DNA from: Pacificimonas sp963710205
GTDB lineage: Bacteria > Pseudomonadota > Alphaproteobacteria > Sphingomonadales > Sphingomonadaceae
Direction: 5' to 3'
Assembly: GCA_963710205.1 (NCBI GenBank)
Contig: CAVPZG010000005.1
Location: 682,001-746,000 of the forward strand
Length of the DNA stretch: 64,000 bases
The stretch's first letter is position 1; every line of letters begins with the position of its first letter. The translations under genes were made by a program, and so were the position numbers. Positions 42,988-53,658 of the stretch are shown piece after piece. The notes beneath the pieces are model-generated. The model ran no database searches. It had not been told where the DNA came from and worked only from the letters and a program-made list of their open reading frames with translations.

Positions 42988-44814
42988 ATGTGCGGAATTA
43001 TCGGAATCATCGGCGAGCGCGATGTCGCGCCGGACCTGCTCGAGGGTCTGAAGCGGCTGGAATATCGCGGCTATGACAGTGCCGGCATATGCACGCTGCA
43101 CGACGGTCAGCTGGAGCGCCGCCGCGCCGAGGGCAAATTGCGCAACCTTGGCGAGAAGCTGGCTGCCGATCCCCTGCCCGGCCATATCGGCATAGCGCAT
43201 ACCCGCTGGGCCACGCATGGCGCGCCCACGGTTGACAATGCCCATCCGCATGCGACCGACCATGTGGCGCTCGTCCACAACGGCATCATCGAGAACTTCA
43301 AGCCGCTGCGCGAGGAACTGATCGCTGACGGCCGCGTGTTCAAATCGGAAACCGACAGCGAGGTCGTCTGCCACCTGATCAGCCGCGAGGTCGAGAACGG
43401 GGCGTCGCCCGAAGACGCGCTGATGACCGTCCTTCCCCGCCTGCGCGGCGCCTTCGCGCTTGCCATCGTCTTCAAGTCCAATCCCGACATGATGATCGGC
43501 GCGCGCCTTGGCTCGCCGCTGGTAGTCGGCCACGGCGAGGACGGCGAGATGTATCTGGGTTCGGATGCGCTGGCACTGGCCGGCCTGACGCAGAAAATCT
43601 GCTATCTGGAAGAAGGCGACTGGACGGTCGTGAGCCGTCAGGGCGCAAAGGTTTTCAACAGCGAGAACCAGCCCGTTTCGCGCCCCGTTTCAACCAGCGG
43701 CGCCAGCGCCGCCGCCGTCGAGAAGGGCAATTACCGCCACTTCATGCTGAAGGAAATCTACGAGCAGCCCATCGTCGTCGCGCAGACGCTGCAGAGCTAT
43801 CTGCGCCCGCTGGAGGAGCAGGTCGCGCTGCCCGACATGGAGTTCGACCTGTCCAGCGTCACACGCGTCACGATCGTCGCCTGCGGCACATCCTCCTATG
43901 TCGGTATGGTGGGCAAATACTGGATCGAGCAGCTGGCGCGCGTCCCCGTCGAAGTCGATGTGGCGTCTGAATATCGCTACCGCGATCCCGTCATCGAGCC
44001 CGGTCAGCTTTGCCTGTTCATTTCGCAATCCGGAGAGACCGCCGATACGCTCGCCGCGCTTCGGCACTGCAAGGAAGCCGGTGCGACGACGGCAGGCATC
44101 ATCAATGTGCCGACATCAACGATGGCAAGAGAGGCTGACCTCCTGATGCCGACCCATGCGGGCCCGGAAATCGGCGTCGCATCGACCAAGGCCTTTACCT
44201 GCCAGCTTGCCGTGATGGCGGCGTTTGCGACCAACCTTGCCCGCGCCAAGGGCAAGCTGTCGCCGGAAGCCGAGAAGGACATCGTCCACCACCTGTCGGA
44301 GATTCCCGCCGCCATGAACGAGGCGCTCGATCATGATGAGGAAATCGAGGCCATGGCGGGGTCCATCGCGAAGGCGCGCGACGTCCTTTATCTCGGCCGC
44401 GGGCCGGACTATCCACTGGCGCTGGAAGGTGCGCTGAAGCTGAAGGAGATCAGCTATATCCATGCCGAGGGCTATGCGTCCGGCGAGATGAAGCATGGTC
44501 CCATCGCCCTGATCGACGAAAACGTGCCCTTGATCGTCATTGCGCCGTCTGGCCCTCTGTTTGAGAAGACGGTCAGCAACATGCACGAGGCGCAGGCGCG
44601 CGGGGCGCAGGTCGTGCTGATTTCCGACGCCGAAGGACTGGCGGAAGCCGGCGATAACCTGCTTGCCACCATAAGAATGCCGAAGGTGCATCCGTTGATC
44701 GCACCCCTGGTTTACGCCATTCCCGTGCAGCTGCTCGCCTATCATGTCGCCGTCGCCAAGGGCACGGACGTCGATCAGCCGCGCAATCTGGCGAAATCCG
44801 TGACCGTGGAATGA
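42988..44814 (+). CDS. glmS: glutamine--fructose-6-phosphate aminotransferase
   Basis: Makes glucosamine-6-phosphate from fructose-6-phosphate and glutamine, feeding GlmU. The protein has 608 residues from the ATG at 42988 (MCGIIGIIGERD), where the second residue is the N-terminal nucleophile cysteine of the glutaminase domain; longer in-frame readings would block that cysteine. Two SIS isomerase domains follow (about 285-420 and 460-600), with VACGTSSYVG and the C-terminal DQPRNLAKSVTVE. There is no room for a glmS ribozyme upstream. Confidence 0.97.
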   Translation: MCGIIGIIGERDVAPDLLEGLKRLEYRGYDSAGICTLHDGQLERRRAEGKLRNLGEKLAADPLPGHIGIAHTRWATHGAPTVDNAHPHATDHVALVHNGIIENFKPLREELIADGRVFKSETDSEVVCHLISREVENGASPEDALMTVLPRLRGAFALAIVFKSNPDMMIGARLGSPLVVGHGEDGEMYLGSDALALAGLTQKICYLEEGDWTVVSRQGAKVFNSENQPVSRPVSTSGASAAAVEKGNYRHFMLKEIYEQPIVVAQTLQSYLRPLEEQVALPDMEFDLSSVTRVTIVACGTSSYVGMVGKYWIEQLARVPVEVDVASEYRYRDPVIEPGQLCLFISQSGETADTLAALRHCKEAGATTAGIINVPTSTMAREADLLMPTHAGPEIGVASTKAFTCQLAVMAAFATNLARAKGKLSPEAEKDIVHHLSEIPAAMNEALDHDEEIEAMAGSIAKARDVLYLGRGPDYPLALEGALKLKEISYIHAEGYASGEMKHGPIALIDENVPLIVIAPSGPLFEKTVSNMHEAQARGAQVVLISDAEGLAEAGDNLLATIRMPKVHPLIAPLVYAIPVQLLAYHVAVAKGTDVDQPRNLAKSVTVE

Positions 44815-44821
44815 CCGGCGA

Positions 44822-45202
44822 ATGAGACTGGCGGGCGGCTGTCATTGCGGCGCGGTGCGTTTCAAGGTCGATGCCAGCCCGCCCTTAAGGCTGCTCGACT
44901 GCAACTGCTCCATCTGCATCCGCACGGGCTATCTGCACCTGATCGTGGAAAAGGCGGCGTTCCGCCTGGTGTCAGGGGAAGACGCGCTAACGGAATATCG
45001 CTTCAATACAGGCGTCGCGCGCCACCTGTTCTGTCATGTCTGCGGCATCAAAACGCACTACATCCCGCGGTCGCACCCCAACGGAATTAGCGTCAATGCC
45101 CGGTGCCTGGACGACTGGCCGGACGTCGAGGCCGACATCGAGCCCTATGACGGCCGCAACTGGGAGTCGGCGCGGAAACATCTCGGTCAGGACATCGTCT
45201 AA
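44822..45202 (+). CDS. GFA/CENP-V family zinc protein
   Basis: A 126-residue protein of the Mss4-like glutathione-dependent formaldehyde-activating (GFA) fold. Zinc ligands are visible in GGCHCGAVRF, LDCNCSIC and FCHVCGIK. Despite the family name, many members have no proven role in formaldehyde metabolism, so no reaction is assigned. It begins seven bases after glmS and may be read with it. The stop overlaps the convergent response regulator gene by four bases. Confidence 0.88.
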   Translation: MRLAGGCHCGAVRFKVDASPPLRLLDCNCSICIRTGYLHLIVEKAAFRLVSGEDALTEYRFNTGVARHLFCHVCGIKTHYIPRSHPNGISVNARCLDDWPDVEADIEPYDGRNWESARKHLGQDIV

Positions 45203-45558
45203 CCGGCGAGCTTTCGCAGCGTCGCCTCCATGTCATCCATGGAATAGGGTTTCGTCAGCATGGGAAGGTCCTGAAGCTCCGCCGGCATGTCGGTGCCGCC
45301 ATCATAGCCCGTTGCGAAGACGACAGGAATCCCGCGTGCCTTGAGCGTTGCCGCGATGCCATAACTGTGCTCCTCAGCCAGATTGATATCGAGCAGGGCC
45401 ACATCGGCGTCGCACCGCGCCGCCATTTCTAGCCCCTCGGCGACGGTCGTGGCGGGGCCGATCAGATCCCAGCCCATATCCTCGATGAGCGCCTCGATCG
45501 ATAGCATGACCAGGCTGTTATCCTCCGCGACGAACACGCGGCGTATGTCAGACATCAT
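45199..45558 (-). CDS. single-domain response regulator
   Basis: A 119-residue stand-alone receiver. It has the acidic pair in VAEDNS, phosphoacceptor Asp in VALLDINLAEE near residue 56, the switch Thr in FATGYDGG and the conserved Lys in LTKPYS. The FATG sequence resembles the FATGUY receivers described in Sphingomonas that pass phosphate within the general stress phosphorelay, but the neighbouring residues differ slightly, so I leave it open. No kinase gene is adjacent. Confidence 0.88.
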   Translation of the reverse strand: MMSDIRRVFVAEDNSLVMLSIEALIEDMGWDLIGPATTVAEGLEMAARCDADVALLDINLAEEHSYGIAATLKARGIPVVFATGYDGGTDMPAELQDLPMLTKPYSMDDMEATLRKLAG

Positions 45559-45687
45559 TCAAAATCCCGAAACGTCCCCGGACGCGCTCCTAACGCGACA
45601 ATCGCGCTATCGCAAAGCGCCTGTCACCTTGTTAGGCCCAAGTCCGAACACAGACGAGACCAGACCCAGCAGGACATTCCCCTTTCG

Positions 45688-47031
45688 ATGGCAAAATTCG
45701 ACTATGACTATTTCGTAATTGGTGCAGGTTCCGGCGGGGTTCGCTCCAGCCGGATTGCGGCGGGCCACGGAGCGAAGGTGGGCATTGCCGAGGAACACCG
45801 CGTTGGCGGCACCTGCGTCATCCGCGGGTGCGTTCCCAAAAAGCTGCTCGTCATCGGCGCGCATTTCGCCGAGGACCTGGAGGATGCCAAACGCTTTGGC
45901 TGGGATATCGGCGAGGCCAGCTTTTCCTGGGACCATTTGCGCGAGAATGTCCTTGCCGAAGTGGACCGGCTTGAGGAGGCATATAAATCCACGCTGTCCA
46001 GCCATGACGTCACGCTGCACGAGGCACGCGCCACGCTGGAGGACGCGCACACGATCAATGTCGGCGGCAAGACGGTCACCGCCGACAAGATCCTGATCGC
46101 CACCGGATCGCGTCCGGGCAAGCTCGGATGTTCCGGCGGCGACCTGGCCATCACATCGAATGATGTTTTTCATCTGGAGAAGCTGCCAAAGCGTGTCGTC
46201 ATCGCGGGCGGCGGCTACATCGCCACGGAATTTGCGGGGATCTTCAACGAACTGGGGGTTAATGTCACGCTCGTTCAACGCTCAGACAAGCTTTTGCGCG
46301 GTTATGACCACAGCGTCGTCGAGCGGTTGCAGCATATTTCTACCGTGAAAGGCATCCAGTTCAGATATAACAGCCCATTCGCGAAGGTCGAAAAGCAGGC
46401 GGACGACAGCCTTTGCATCACCACGGAAGATGGTGAGACGCTTGAGGCCGATCTGCTCCTCGCCGCCATCGGCCGGCCGGCCAATACCGACGGACTGGGG
46501 CTGAAGGAACTCGGCATCCGGCTGAAGGACAATGGCGCCATTGAAGTCGATGCGGCGTCAAAAACCAGCGTCGACAACATTTATGCCGTCGGCGACGTGA
46601 CCGACCGGGTCCAGTTAACACCCGTTGCCATCCGGGAGGGCCATGCCGTCGCCGATACGCTGTTCGGCGACAAGCCATGGACGGTCGATCATGAATGCGT
46701 GCCGAGCGCCGTTTTCTCGCACCCGCCAATCGGCGCGGTCGGCCTGACCGAGTCGGAGGCGCGCAACACTTTGGGCGGCGTCGATATTTACACGTCCGAC
46801 TTTCGGGCCATGAAAAACGTGCTTGCGAACCGTAACGAACGCAGCCTTTACAAGCTGATCGTGGATTCAGCGACGGGCAAGCTGGTCGGTGCGCACATGA
46901 TCGGTCCCGACGCGCCGGAAATCATGCAGGGCCTGGCCATCGCCGTGAAGGCGGGCCTGACCAAGGAGCAGGTGGACCAGACCGTCGCCATCCATCCGAC
47001 CATGGCGGAAGAACTGGTGCTGATGCGCTAA
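45688..47031 (+). CDS. gor: glutathione-disulfide reductase
   Basis: FAD- and NADPH-dependent enzyme of 447 residues that regenerates reduced glutathione. The FAD motif IGAGSGGVRSSRIAA starts near residue 11; the redox disulphide is in GGTCVIRGCVPKK (two cysteines five apart); the NADPH motif is AGGGYIATEFAG; the C-terminal catalytic His lies in VAIHPTMAEELV. It is monocistronic with 129 bases upstream. With ahpCD and katG it forms the window's oxidative-stress set. Confidence 0.95.
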   Translation: MAKFDYDYFVIGAGSGGVRSSRIAAGHGAKVGIAEEHRVGGTCVIRGCVPKKLLVIGAHFAEDLEDAKRFGWDIGEASFSWDHLRENVLAEVDRLEEAYKSTLSSHDVTLHEARATLEDAHTINVGGKTVTADKILIATGSRPGKLGCSGGDLAITSNDVFHLEKLPKRVVIAGGGYIATEFAGIFNELGVNVTLVQRSDKLLRGYDHSVVERLQHISTVKGIQFRYNSPFAKVEKQADDSLCITTEDGETLEADLLLAAIGRPANTDGLGLKELGIRLKDNGAIEVDAASKTSVDNIYAVGDVTDRVQLTPVAIREGHAVADTLFGDKPWTVDHECVPSAVFSHPPIGAVGLTESEARNTLGGVDIYTSDFRAMKNVLANRNERSLYKLIVDSATGKLVGAHMIGPDAPEIMQGLAIAVKAGLTKEQVDQTVAIHPTMAEELVLMR

Positions 47032-47223
47032 GCTGTGGGATTCAGACGAATTTGCTGCGTTCGTTACGCTATCGCAACCCTAATCTGAATTAAATGGTTG
47101 ATATTCAAATGAATATTTGACTCTCTCAAATTAATGGTTAAGAAATATTTAACGCTTTACCGTGTTTTTAGCACATCAGGTCGCTTCAGCTTCGGTCTTG
47201 CCGCAACCAACGGGGAATTTGCC
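47032..47223 (+). promoter_or_regulatory. AT-rich leader upstream of the PEP-CTERM-like gene
   Basis: This 192-base gap is far more AT-rich than its surroundings. It contains a perfect 7-bp palindrome, ATATTCA (47101-47107) and TGAATAT (47110-47116), and a second short inverted repeat, GTTAA-N7-TTAAC, near 47130-47150. These are candidate operators or promoter elements for the gene at 47224. A ggggaattt site precedes its ATG. No protein-coding signal is seen in the gap. Confidence 0.5.
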
Positions 47224-47940
47224 ATGAAGTATTTCATCAGCGCGGTGGCCGCGATCACAGCAGCAACCTCTGCGCAGGCCGTCGTGATGTCGCTCGACGA
47301 TTTCGAGACCGCTCTCGTGGTAAGTCCCATGACCACATCCGGCACCACCGTTTCTGATACACAGACGGTCAACGTGAATGGGAACAGTGTCGAGCGAACG
47401 GTCGACCTGACCGTCGATAGCAACCGCAACGGCCCGCCATCGGGCGCGTCCGTCCGCACGACGTCTCGCGATGGCGATTTTGAATTCATCCTGTCCAGCG
47501 ACACTGGCGTCGATTCGACCGTGAATCTGACCTATGATGTTGGCGCGATGTTCGCGACTGGAGTCACCGGTCCCGTTGGTTCACTTACGCTTGAAGAGGT
47601 GTTTGCGGACCGGGCGCGCACGTTCACGCTTAGCGTGAATGGCGTCGTGCAGGCCGTCGATATGGCCACCTCCGATACGGAATTTGGTTTCCTGCGGGAT
47701 ATCACGCTGAATTTCGATACATCCCTGCTCACGGGTAGCGACATCTTCACGCTGACGCTCGCATCGGGCGCGGATGGTGTTTCCGGCGACGCGCTCGATC
47801 TGCAGATCGGTGCGCTGAACCTGAACGTTCCCGGCGGCCCGTTCGGAGCGATCCCGGTGCCTGCCCCGGCAATGATCGGTCTGTTTGGACTTGGCCTGAT
47901 GGGTCTTGGCGCAATGCGCAGGCGCCGGATGTCCGCCTGA
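47224..47940 (+). CDS. PEP-CTERM-like exported protein
   Basis: A 238-residue protein with a signal peptide (YFISAVAAITAATSAQA) and a C-terminal sorting tail: a VPAPA motif, a hydrophobic helix MIGLFGLGLMGLGAM and a basic end RRRRMSA. This is the architecture of PEP-CTERM proteins, which are cut by an exosortase in bacteria that make exopolysaccharide. The mature part is Thr/Asp-rich and beta-like. No exosortase gene is in the window. The upstream region is unusually AT-rich, and a terminator follows. Confidence 0.83.
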   Translation: MKYFISAVAAITAATSAQAVVMSLDDFETALVVSPMTTSGTTVSDTQTVNVNGNSVERTVDLTVDSNRNGPPSGASVRTTSRDGDFEFILSSDTGVDSTVNLTYDVGAMFATGVTGPVGSLTLEEVFADRARTFTLSVNGVVQAVDMATSDTEFGFLRDITLNFDTSLLTGSDIFTLTLASGADGVSGDALDLQIGALNLNVPGGPFGAIPVPAPAMIGLFGLGLMGLGAMRRRRMSA

Positions 47941-47977
47941 GGCCAGATCGGGGATTTGATCCCAGTTTGAGATAGAT

Positions 47978-48013
47978 GGGCCTGCTCTTAACAGAGCGGG
48001 CCCTTTCCTTTTG
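47978..48013 (+). terminator. intrinsic terminator after the PEP-CTERM-like gene
   Basis: An 11-bp stem with one G-T pair, GGGCCTGCTCT (47978-47988) with AGAGCGGGCCC (47993-48003), has a TAAC loop and is followed by TTTCCTTTT. It ends the PEP-CTERM-like transcript 38 bases after the stop codon. Confidence 0.9.
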
Positions 48014-48053
48014 GACGCTCGCGATCCGGCATCCGTCAATTCTGATACCGGCT

Positions 48054-48341
48054 TCAGTCCAGGCCAAGCAGCCATGAATCAAGCGGGACGGCACGAACCC
48101 TTGCGCCCGGCAGCTTGCAATTCAGCCGGGCCCGGTTCAGCATGATCCATTTGAGGCAATCCAGTTCGCTGCCAAAGGGCTCAAATTCGTGCCGAACGGG
48201 TTCCAGTGTCTCCCGATGCACCATGAACCGGGATCCTTTGTGACAGGCGGCCATTCCTGCCCACCCTCTTGACGGTGCGACCACTGCGGGTACCCAGTAG
48301 GTGCGTGTCGCATCGAGCGCGTTCACCTCGCGGAGCTGCAT
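48054..48341 (-). CDS. small hypothetical protein downstream of katG
   Basis: Unrecognised 95-residue protein. The start at 48341 is supported by a strong ggggagga site six bases upstream; a longer frame to 48455 would run into katG. The sequence is basic, starts MQLREVNALDATRTYWV, has two cysteines (AACHKGS and LDCLKWI) and a tryptophan-rich C-terminus, with no signal or membrane helix. It lies 65 bases after the katG stop on the same strand, so katG read-through could express it. The ribosome binding site is the main support for reality. Confidence 0.6.
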   Translation of the reverse strand: MQLREVNALDATRTYWVPAVVAPSRGWAGMAACHKGSRFMVHRETLEPVRHEFEPFGSELDCLKWIMLNRARLNCKLPGARVRAVPLDSWLLGLD

Positions 48342-48406
48342 AACTTCGTCCTCCCCAGGACTTGAGGAATGGCGCGGCCACGAAAAGCCGCGCCATTCCG
48401 AACCCA

Positions 48407-50602
<2,196 letters not shown>

Positions 50603-50799
50603 GATTAAATCTCCCTTATGTGATTTTTACCATGAATAGGCGCGCGGGACAAATCGGGAAAACGAATTTCCCCGTTCAGTGATAATGGGAAAGTCGATGA
50701 TGCCTCATTCTGTCACCGAACCCGCCGGCATTTCGCGTTTGCCAAGGCGGGCGGCGCCTGTGTAATCAGATATTTCACGAAGAAGAGGGGGTATCGAAG

Positions 50800-51099
50800 A
50801 TGAGAAAATTTGCGACACTGCTGCCCATCGGCCTGCTGTCACTCGCCGTGGCTGCCTGCGGTCAGCCTGCGGCCGAACCTGTGGAAGAGCCGGCGGTGAC
50901 GGACATGGATGCTTCGGGAGAGGTCATGGCCCAGGACGAAATGATGGCCCAGGACGAGATGATGGCATCGGATGACAGCATGATGGCCGATGACGACATG
51001 ACGATGGACGATGGCGAAATGGACTCCGGTCCGGTTCTGAACAATGGCGCGGAAATCGGCGCAGAGATGAGCGATATGGCCGAAACTGACGGCCAGTAG
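50800..51099 (+). CDS. methionine- and aspartate-rich lipoprotein
   Basis: A 99-residue lipoprotein: signal peptide with lipobox LAVAAC (Cys20) and an 80-residue mature part. Between residues 35 and 95 it carries 13 methionines and many Asp/Glu, including two tandem MAQDEM units encoded by an 18-bp direct repeat (50926-50961) and a degenerate third (MASDDSM). Met-rich acidic stretches in envelope proteins can bind copper or act as sacrificial oxidant traps. The gene is divergent from katG across 197 bases, which fits an oxidative or metal-stress link, though that is inference. A terminator follows. Confidence 0.82.
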   Translation: MRKFATLLPIGLLSLAVAACGQPAAEPVEEPAVTDMDASGEVMAQDEMMAQDEMMASDDSMMADDDMTMDDGEMDSGPVLNNGAEIGAEMSDMAETDGQ

Positions 51100-51117
51100 T
51101 TTCACGCAAGGACCATG

Positions 51118-51156
51118 AAAGGGCAGTCATTCACACCGGATGGCTGCCCTTTTTTC
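51118..51156 (+). terminator. intrinsic terminator after the Met-rich lipoprotein gene
   Basis: Stem GGGCAGTCA (51121-51129) with TGGCTGCCC (51141-51149), one G-T pair, is preceded by AAA and followed by six T residues. This is a standard Rho-independent terminator 19 bases after the stop codon. Confidence 0.92.
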
Positions 51157-51276
51157 CCAATCCCTGCCCCGGACCCGCGATTTCGCCAACTCCGCCAATG
51201 GACGCGACGGACGGGCTGAAAATGTGCGGCGTCTGCACATGTTGCAGTGCGGCGTGTCCCAAGGCAATATGTGCGC

Positions 51277-52659
51277 ATGACACATTCAGGTAAATGGACA
51301 CCCGGCAGCTGGCGCGATTTCAAGGCGCTGCACATTCCGGCCTATCGCGATCCCGCCGCTCTTGCACAGGCCGAGGAGATGCTTGGGAGCTATCCGCCGC
51401 TCGTTTTCGCAGGCGAAGCACGGGCGCTGCGCGCGGAGCTGGCGCAGGTCGCGGCCGGCAAGGCGTTTCTGCTGCAGGGCGGCGACTGTGCAGAGAGCTT
51501 CAAGGAATTTCATCCAAACAACATCCGCGACACGTTTCGCGTGTTGTTGCAGATGGCCGTCATCCTGACCTTTGGCAGCCAGATGCCCGTCGTGAAGGTC
51601 GGCCGCATGGCGGGCCAGTTCGCCAAGCCGCGGTCTTCGGACACCGAGGAACAGGGCGGCGTCACCCTGCCGTCCTATCGCGGCGACATCGTCAACGACA
51701 TGGGCTTCGACGAGGCCGGGCGCGAGCCCGACCCTGAGCGGATGCAGAAGGCCTATATGCAGGCGGCGTCGACGCTCAATCTGCTGCGCGCGCTTGCGCA
51801 GGGTGGTTATGCAAATCTGCATCAGGTGCATAAATGGAACCTCGATTTCGTCGGCGCATCCGATGCGGGCGCGAAATATGAGAATGTCGCCACCCGCATC
51901 GGCGAAGCTTTGGCGTTCATGGAGGCGTGCGGCGTCAATCCGGAATCCGTACCGCAGTTGAAGGGCACGAATTTCTACACCAGTCACGAAGCGCTGCTGC
52001 TGGGTTACGAACAGGCAATGACCCGGCAGGATTCGCTGACGGGCGGCTGGTACGACACCAGCGCGCACCTGCTGTGGATTGGCGACCGCACCCGGTTCCC
52101 CGGCTCCGCGCACGTCGAATTCCTGCGCGGTGTGAACAATCCCATCGCCATGAAGACCGGGCCGAGCCTGGAGCCGGATGACCTGATCCGCATGATCGAT
52201 ACGTTAAATCCGAAAAACGATCCGGGCCGCCTGACCCTGATTTCCCGATTCGGGCATGACAAGGTCGAGGATGGACTGCCCAGGCTCGTGCGCCGCGTGA
52301 AGGCAGAAGGGCGTGAAGTGGTCTGGTCTTGCGACCCGATGCATGGGAATACCATCAAGGCGGCGTCGGGATTCAAGACCCGGCCATTTGAGCGCATCCT
52401 TGGCGAAGTGCGCGGCTTTTTCGCTGTCCACCGGGCGGAAGGCACCCATGCGGGTGGTATCCATGCGGAGATGACGGGGCAGAATGTCACGGAATGCACG
52501 GGCGGCGCGGCGGCGATCACCGACGAGACACTGGCGGACCGCTATCATACGCATTGCGATCCGCGGCTGAATGCCAGCCAGTCCATCGAACTCGCTTTTC
52601 TGCTCGCCGAGCAGATCCGCGAGGAACTGGAAAAGGATCAGAAGGCCGAGGCCGCTTGA
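51277..52659 (+). CDS. class II 3-deoxy-7-phosphoheptulonate synthase
   Basis: First enzyme of the shikimate pathway, condensing phosphoenolpyruvate and erythrose-4-phosphate. Length 460 residues and motifs QGGDCAESF, DCAESFKEFHPNNIRDTF, VWSCDPMHGNT and GGIHAEMTGQNVTEC mark the plant-like class II family with its metal-binding Cys, His, Glu and Asp. The ATG at 51277 (MTHSGKWTPGSW) fits homologues better than the GTG at 51247. It supplies the chorismate used by the mutase at 8440-8775. Confidence 0.95.
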   Translation: MTHSGKWTPGSWRDFKALHIPAYRDPAALAQAEEMLGSYPPLVFAGEARALRAELAQVAAGKAFLLQGGDCAESFKEFHPNNIRDTFRVLLQMAVILTFGSQMPVVKVGRMAGQFAKPRSSDTEEQGGVTLPSYRGDIVNDMGFDEAGREPDPERMQKAYMQAASTLNLLRALAQGGYANLHQVHKWNLDFVGASDAGAKYENVATRIGEALAFMEACGVNPESVPQLKGTNFYTSHEALLLGYEQAMTRQDSLTGGWYDTSAHLLWIGDRTRFPGSAHVEFLRGVNNPIAMKTGPSLEPDDLIRMIDTLNPKNDPGRLTLISRFGHDKVEDGLPRLVRRVKAEGREVVWSCDPMHGNTIKAASGFKTRPFERILGEVRGFFAVHRAEGTHAGGIHAEMTGQNVTECTGGAAAITDETLADRYHTHCDPRLNASQSIELAFLLAEQIREELEKDQKAEAA

Positions 52660-52699
52660 CTTGGCAGGGGCGCGGCCATATCTCCCGCGCTCCGCTAAC

Positions 52700-52774
52700 G
52701 GCCCCTTCGTCTAGCGGTTAGGACGCGGCCCTCTCACGGCTGAAACACGGGTTCGATTCCCGTAGGGGTCACCA
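52700..52774 (+). tRNA. tRNA-Glu (CTC)
   Basis: Cloverleaf of 75 bases with encoded CCA. Acceptor stem GGCCCCT pairs with AGGGGTC, anticodon stem CGGCC with GGCTG, and the loop CTCTCAC carries anticodon CTC. The T arm is CGGGT-TCGATTC-CCGTA. It lies 40 bases after the DAHP synthase gene. Confidence 0.96.
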
Positions 52775-52802
52775 GCGCGAGGCGCGGTCACGTCTGGCCC
52801 TG

Positions 52803-53489
52803 TCAATCGATCAGGACGTGAGCGTCCACGGGCACGGTAACATCAGCCAGAACGCGGCCCGCCGGCGTGTCGTCGCCCCTCGCCGCCGTTTCAAGCTCAC
52901 CGCGCTTCCATTCGCCCTTCACGGCGAACATCACCGTCCGGGATGTGGTGATTGCCTTCTTGGTAATGGTGACGAATTCGGCGCCATCATCGGAAATCAT
53001 GCCCATGGCACGCCGGTCGTCGTCAGCCGTCAGCGCCTCATCGATGTCCGGACCAGTGACGAGACCGGCGACAGATCCGCCCTCTCCCATGGTCAGCAAC
53101 ACCAGATCGAGCGGCCAGTCCATGTCCTGAAGGCGCGCATCCGCTGCCGCCCCCGCCATCTTGTAATCATCATGTGCGCTGGAAAGCGGCAGCACGCGCG
53201 CACCCTTTGGCATGAAGATCCTGGCAAGCGCCGCAACCTTGCTGCCCGGATCATCGACCGCGACCACGCCGTCATGCGACGGCAGGATCTTCACATGCCG
53301 CCAGTCGCGCTTTCCCTCGGCAAGGCGCGCATAAGCGGGCAGCAGAAAATCCTCCACGGGCAGCGCGACGATTGCGCCGCGGCGGGCATCGAGAGCCTGG
53401 TCGATAATGAAGCCGATGTCACCGGCAATGCTGGCGGTGAATTCCTCGGCGTCCTCGGCCTCCCAGAGTTCGAGTTCCTCGATATCCAT
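52803..53489 (-). CDS. divergent 6-phosphogluconolactonase-like protein
   Basis: A 228-residue protein with the overall plan of the Pgl/glucosamine-6-phosphate isomerase fold: RDWRHVKILPSHDGVVAVDDPGSKVAAL corresponds in position to the family's W-x-K-V ... DER-V ... SN segment (only key parts kept), and TMGEGGSVAGLVTG aligns with the usual GMGxDGHxASLFPG. The catalytic His of that motif is Ser here, and the N-terminal GGSTP loop is missing. It may be an inactive or re-purposed lactonase. It lies between tRNA-Glu and tRNA-Val genes with no sugar-pathway neighbours. Confidence 0.65.
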   Translation of the reverse strand: MDIEELELWEAEDAEEFTASIAGDIGFIIDQALDARRGAIVALPVEDFLLPAYARLAEGKRDWRHVKILPSHDGVVAVDDPGSKVAALARIFMPKGARVLPLSSAHDDYKMAGAAADARLQDMDWPLDLVLLTMGEGGSVAGLVTGPDIDEALTADDDRRAMGMISDDGAEFVTITKKAITTSRTVMFAVKGEWKRGELETAARGDDTPAGRVLADVTVPVDAHVLID

Positions 53490-53535
53490 GGGTGCGGGCT
53501 CCTGGCCAGAAATCGGCTATGCTGACGGGGGTAAA

Positions 53536-53610
53536 TGGTGGGCGTAGGAAGGTTCGAACTTCCGACCCCTGCGATGTCAACACAGTGCTCTACCACTGAG
53601 CTATACGCCC
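53536..53610 (-). tRNA. tRNA-Val (GAC)
   Basis: On the minus strand, 75 bases with encoded CCA. Acceptor stem GGGCGTA pairs with TACGCCC, the D arm contains AGCTCAGTGG, the anticodon loop TTGACAT carries GAC, and the T arm is GGAAGTTCGAACCTTCC. Confidence 0.96.
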
Positions 53611-53658
53611 ACACGAAGCGGCGATGTAGCCGCCCCTCAGCCTAACTGCAACCGGCTT

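Noticed and set aside
47169..47184. Possible sigma-54 promoter (TAGCAC-N5-GTCGC) before the PEP-CTERM-like gene.
   Set aside because: The -24 element has one mismatch and the -12 element lacks the TTGC core, so the match is too weak.
50926..50961. Tandem 18-bp repeat considered as a CRISPR or mobile-element trace.
   Set aside because: It is in frame within a lipoprotein gene, has only two clean units and no spacers.
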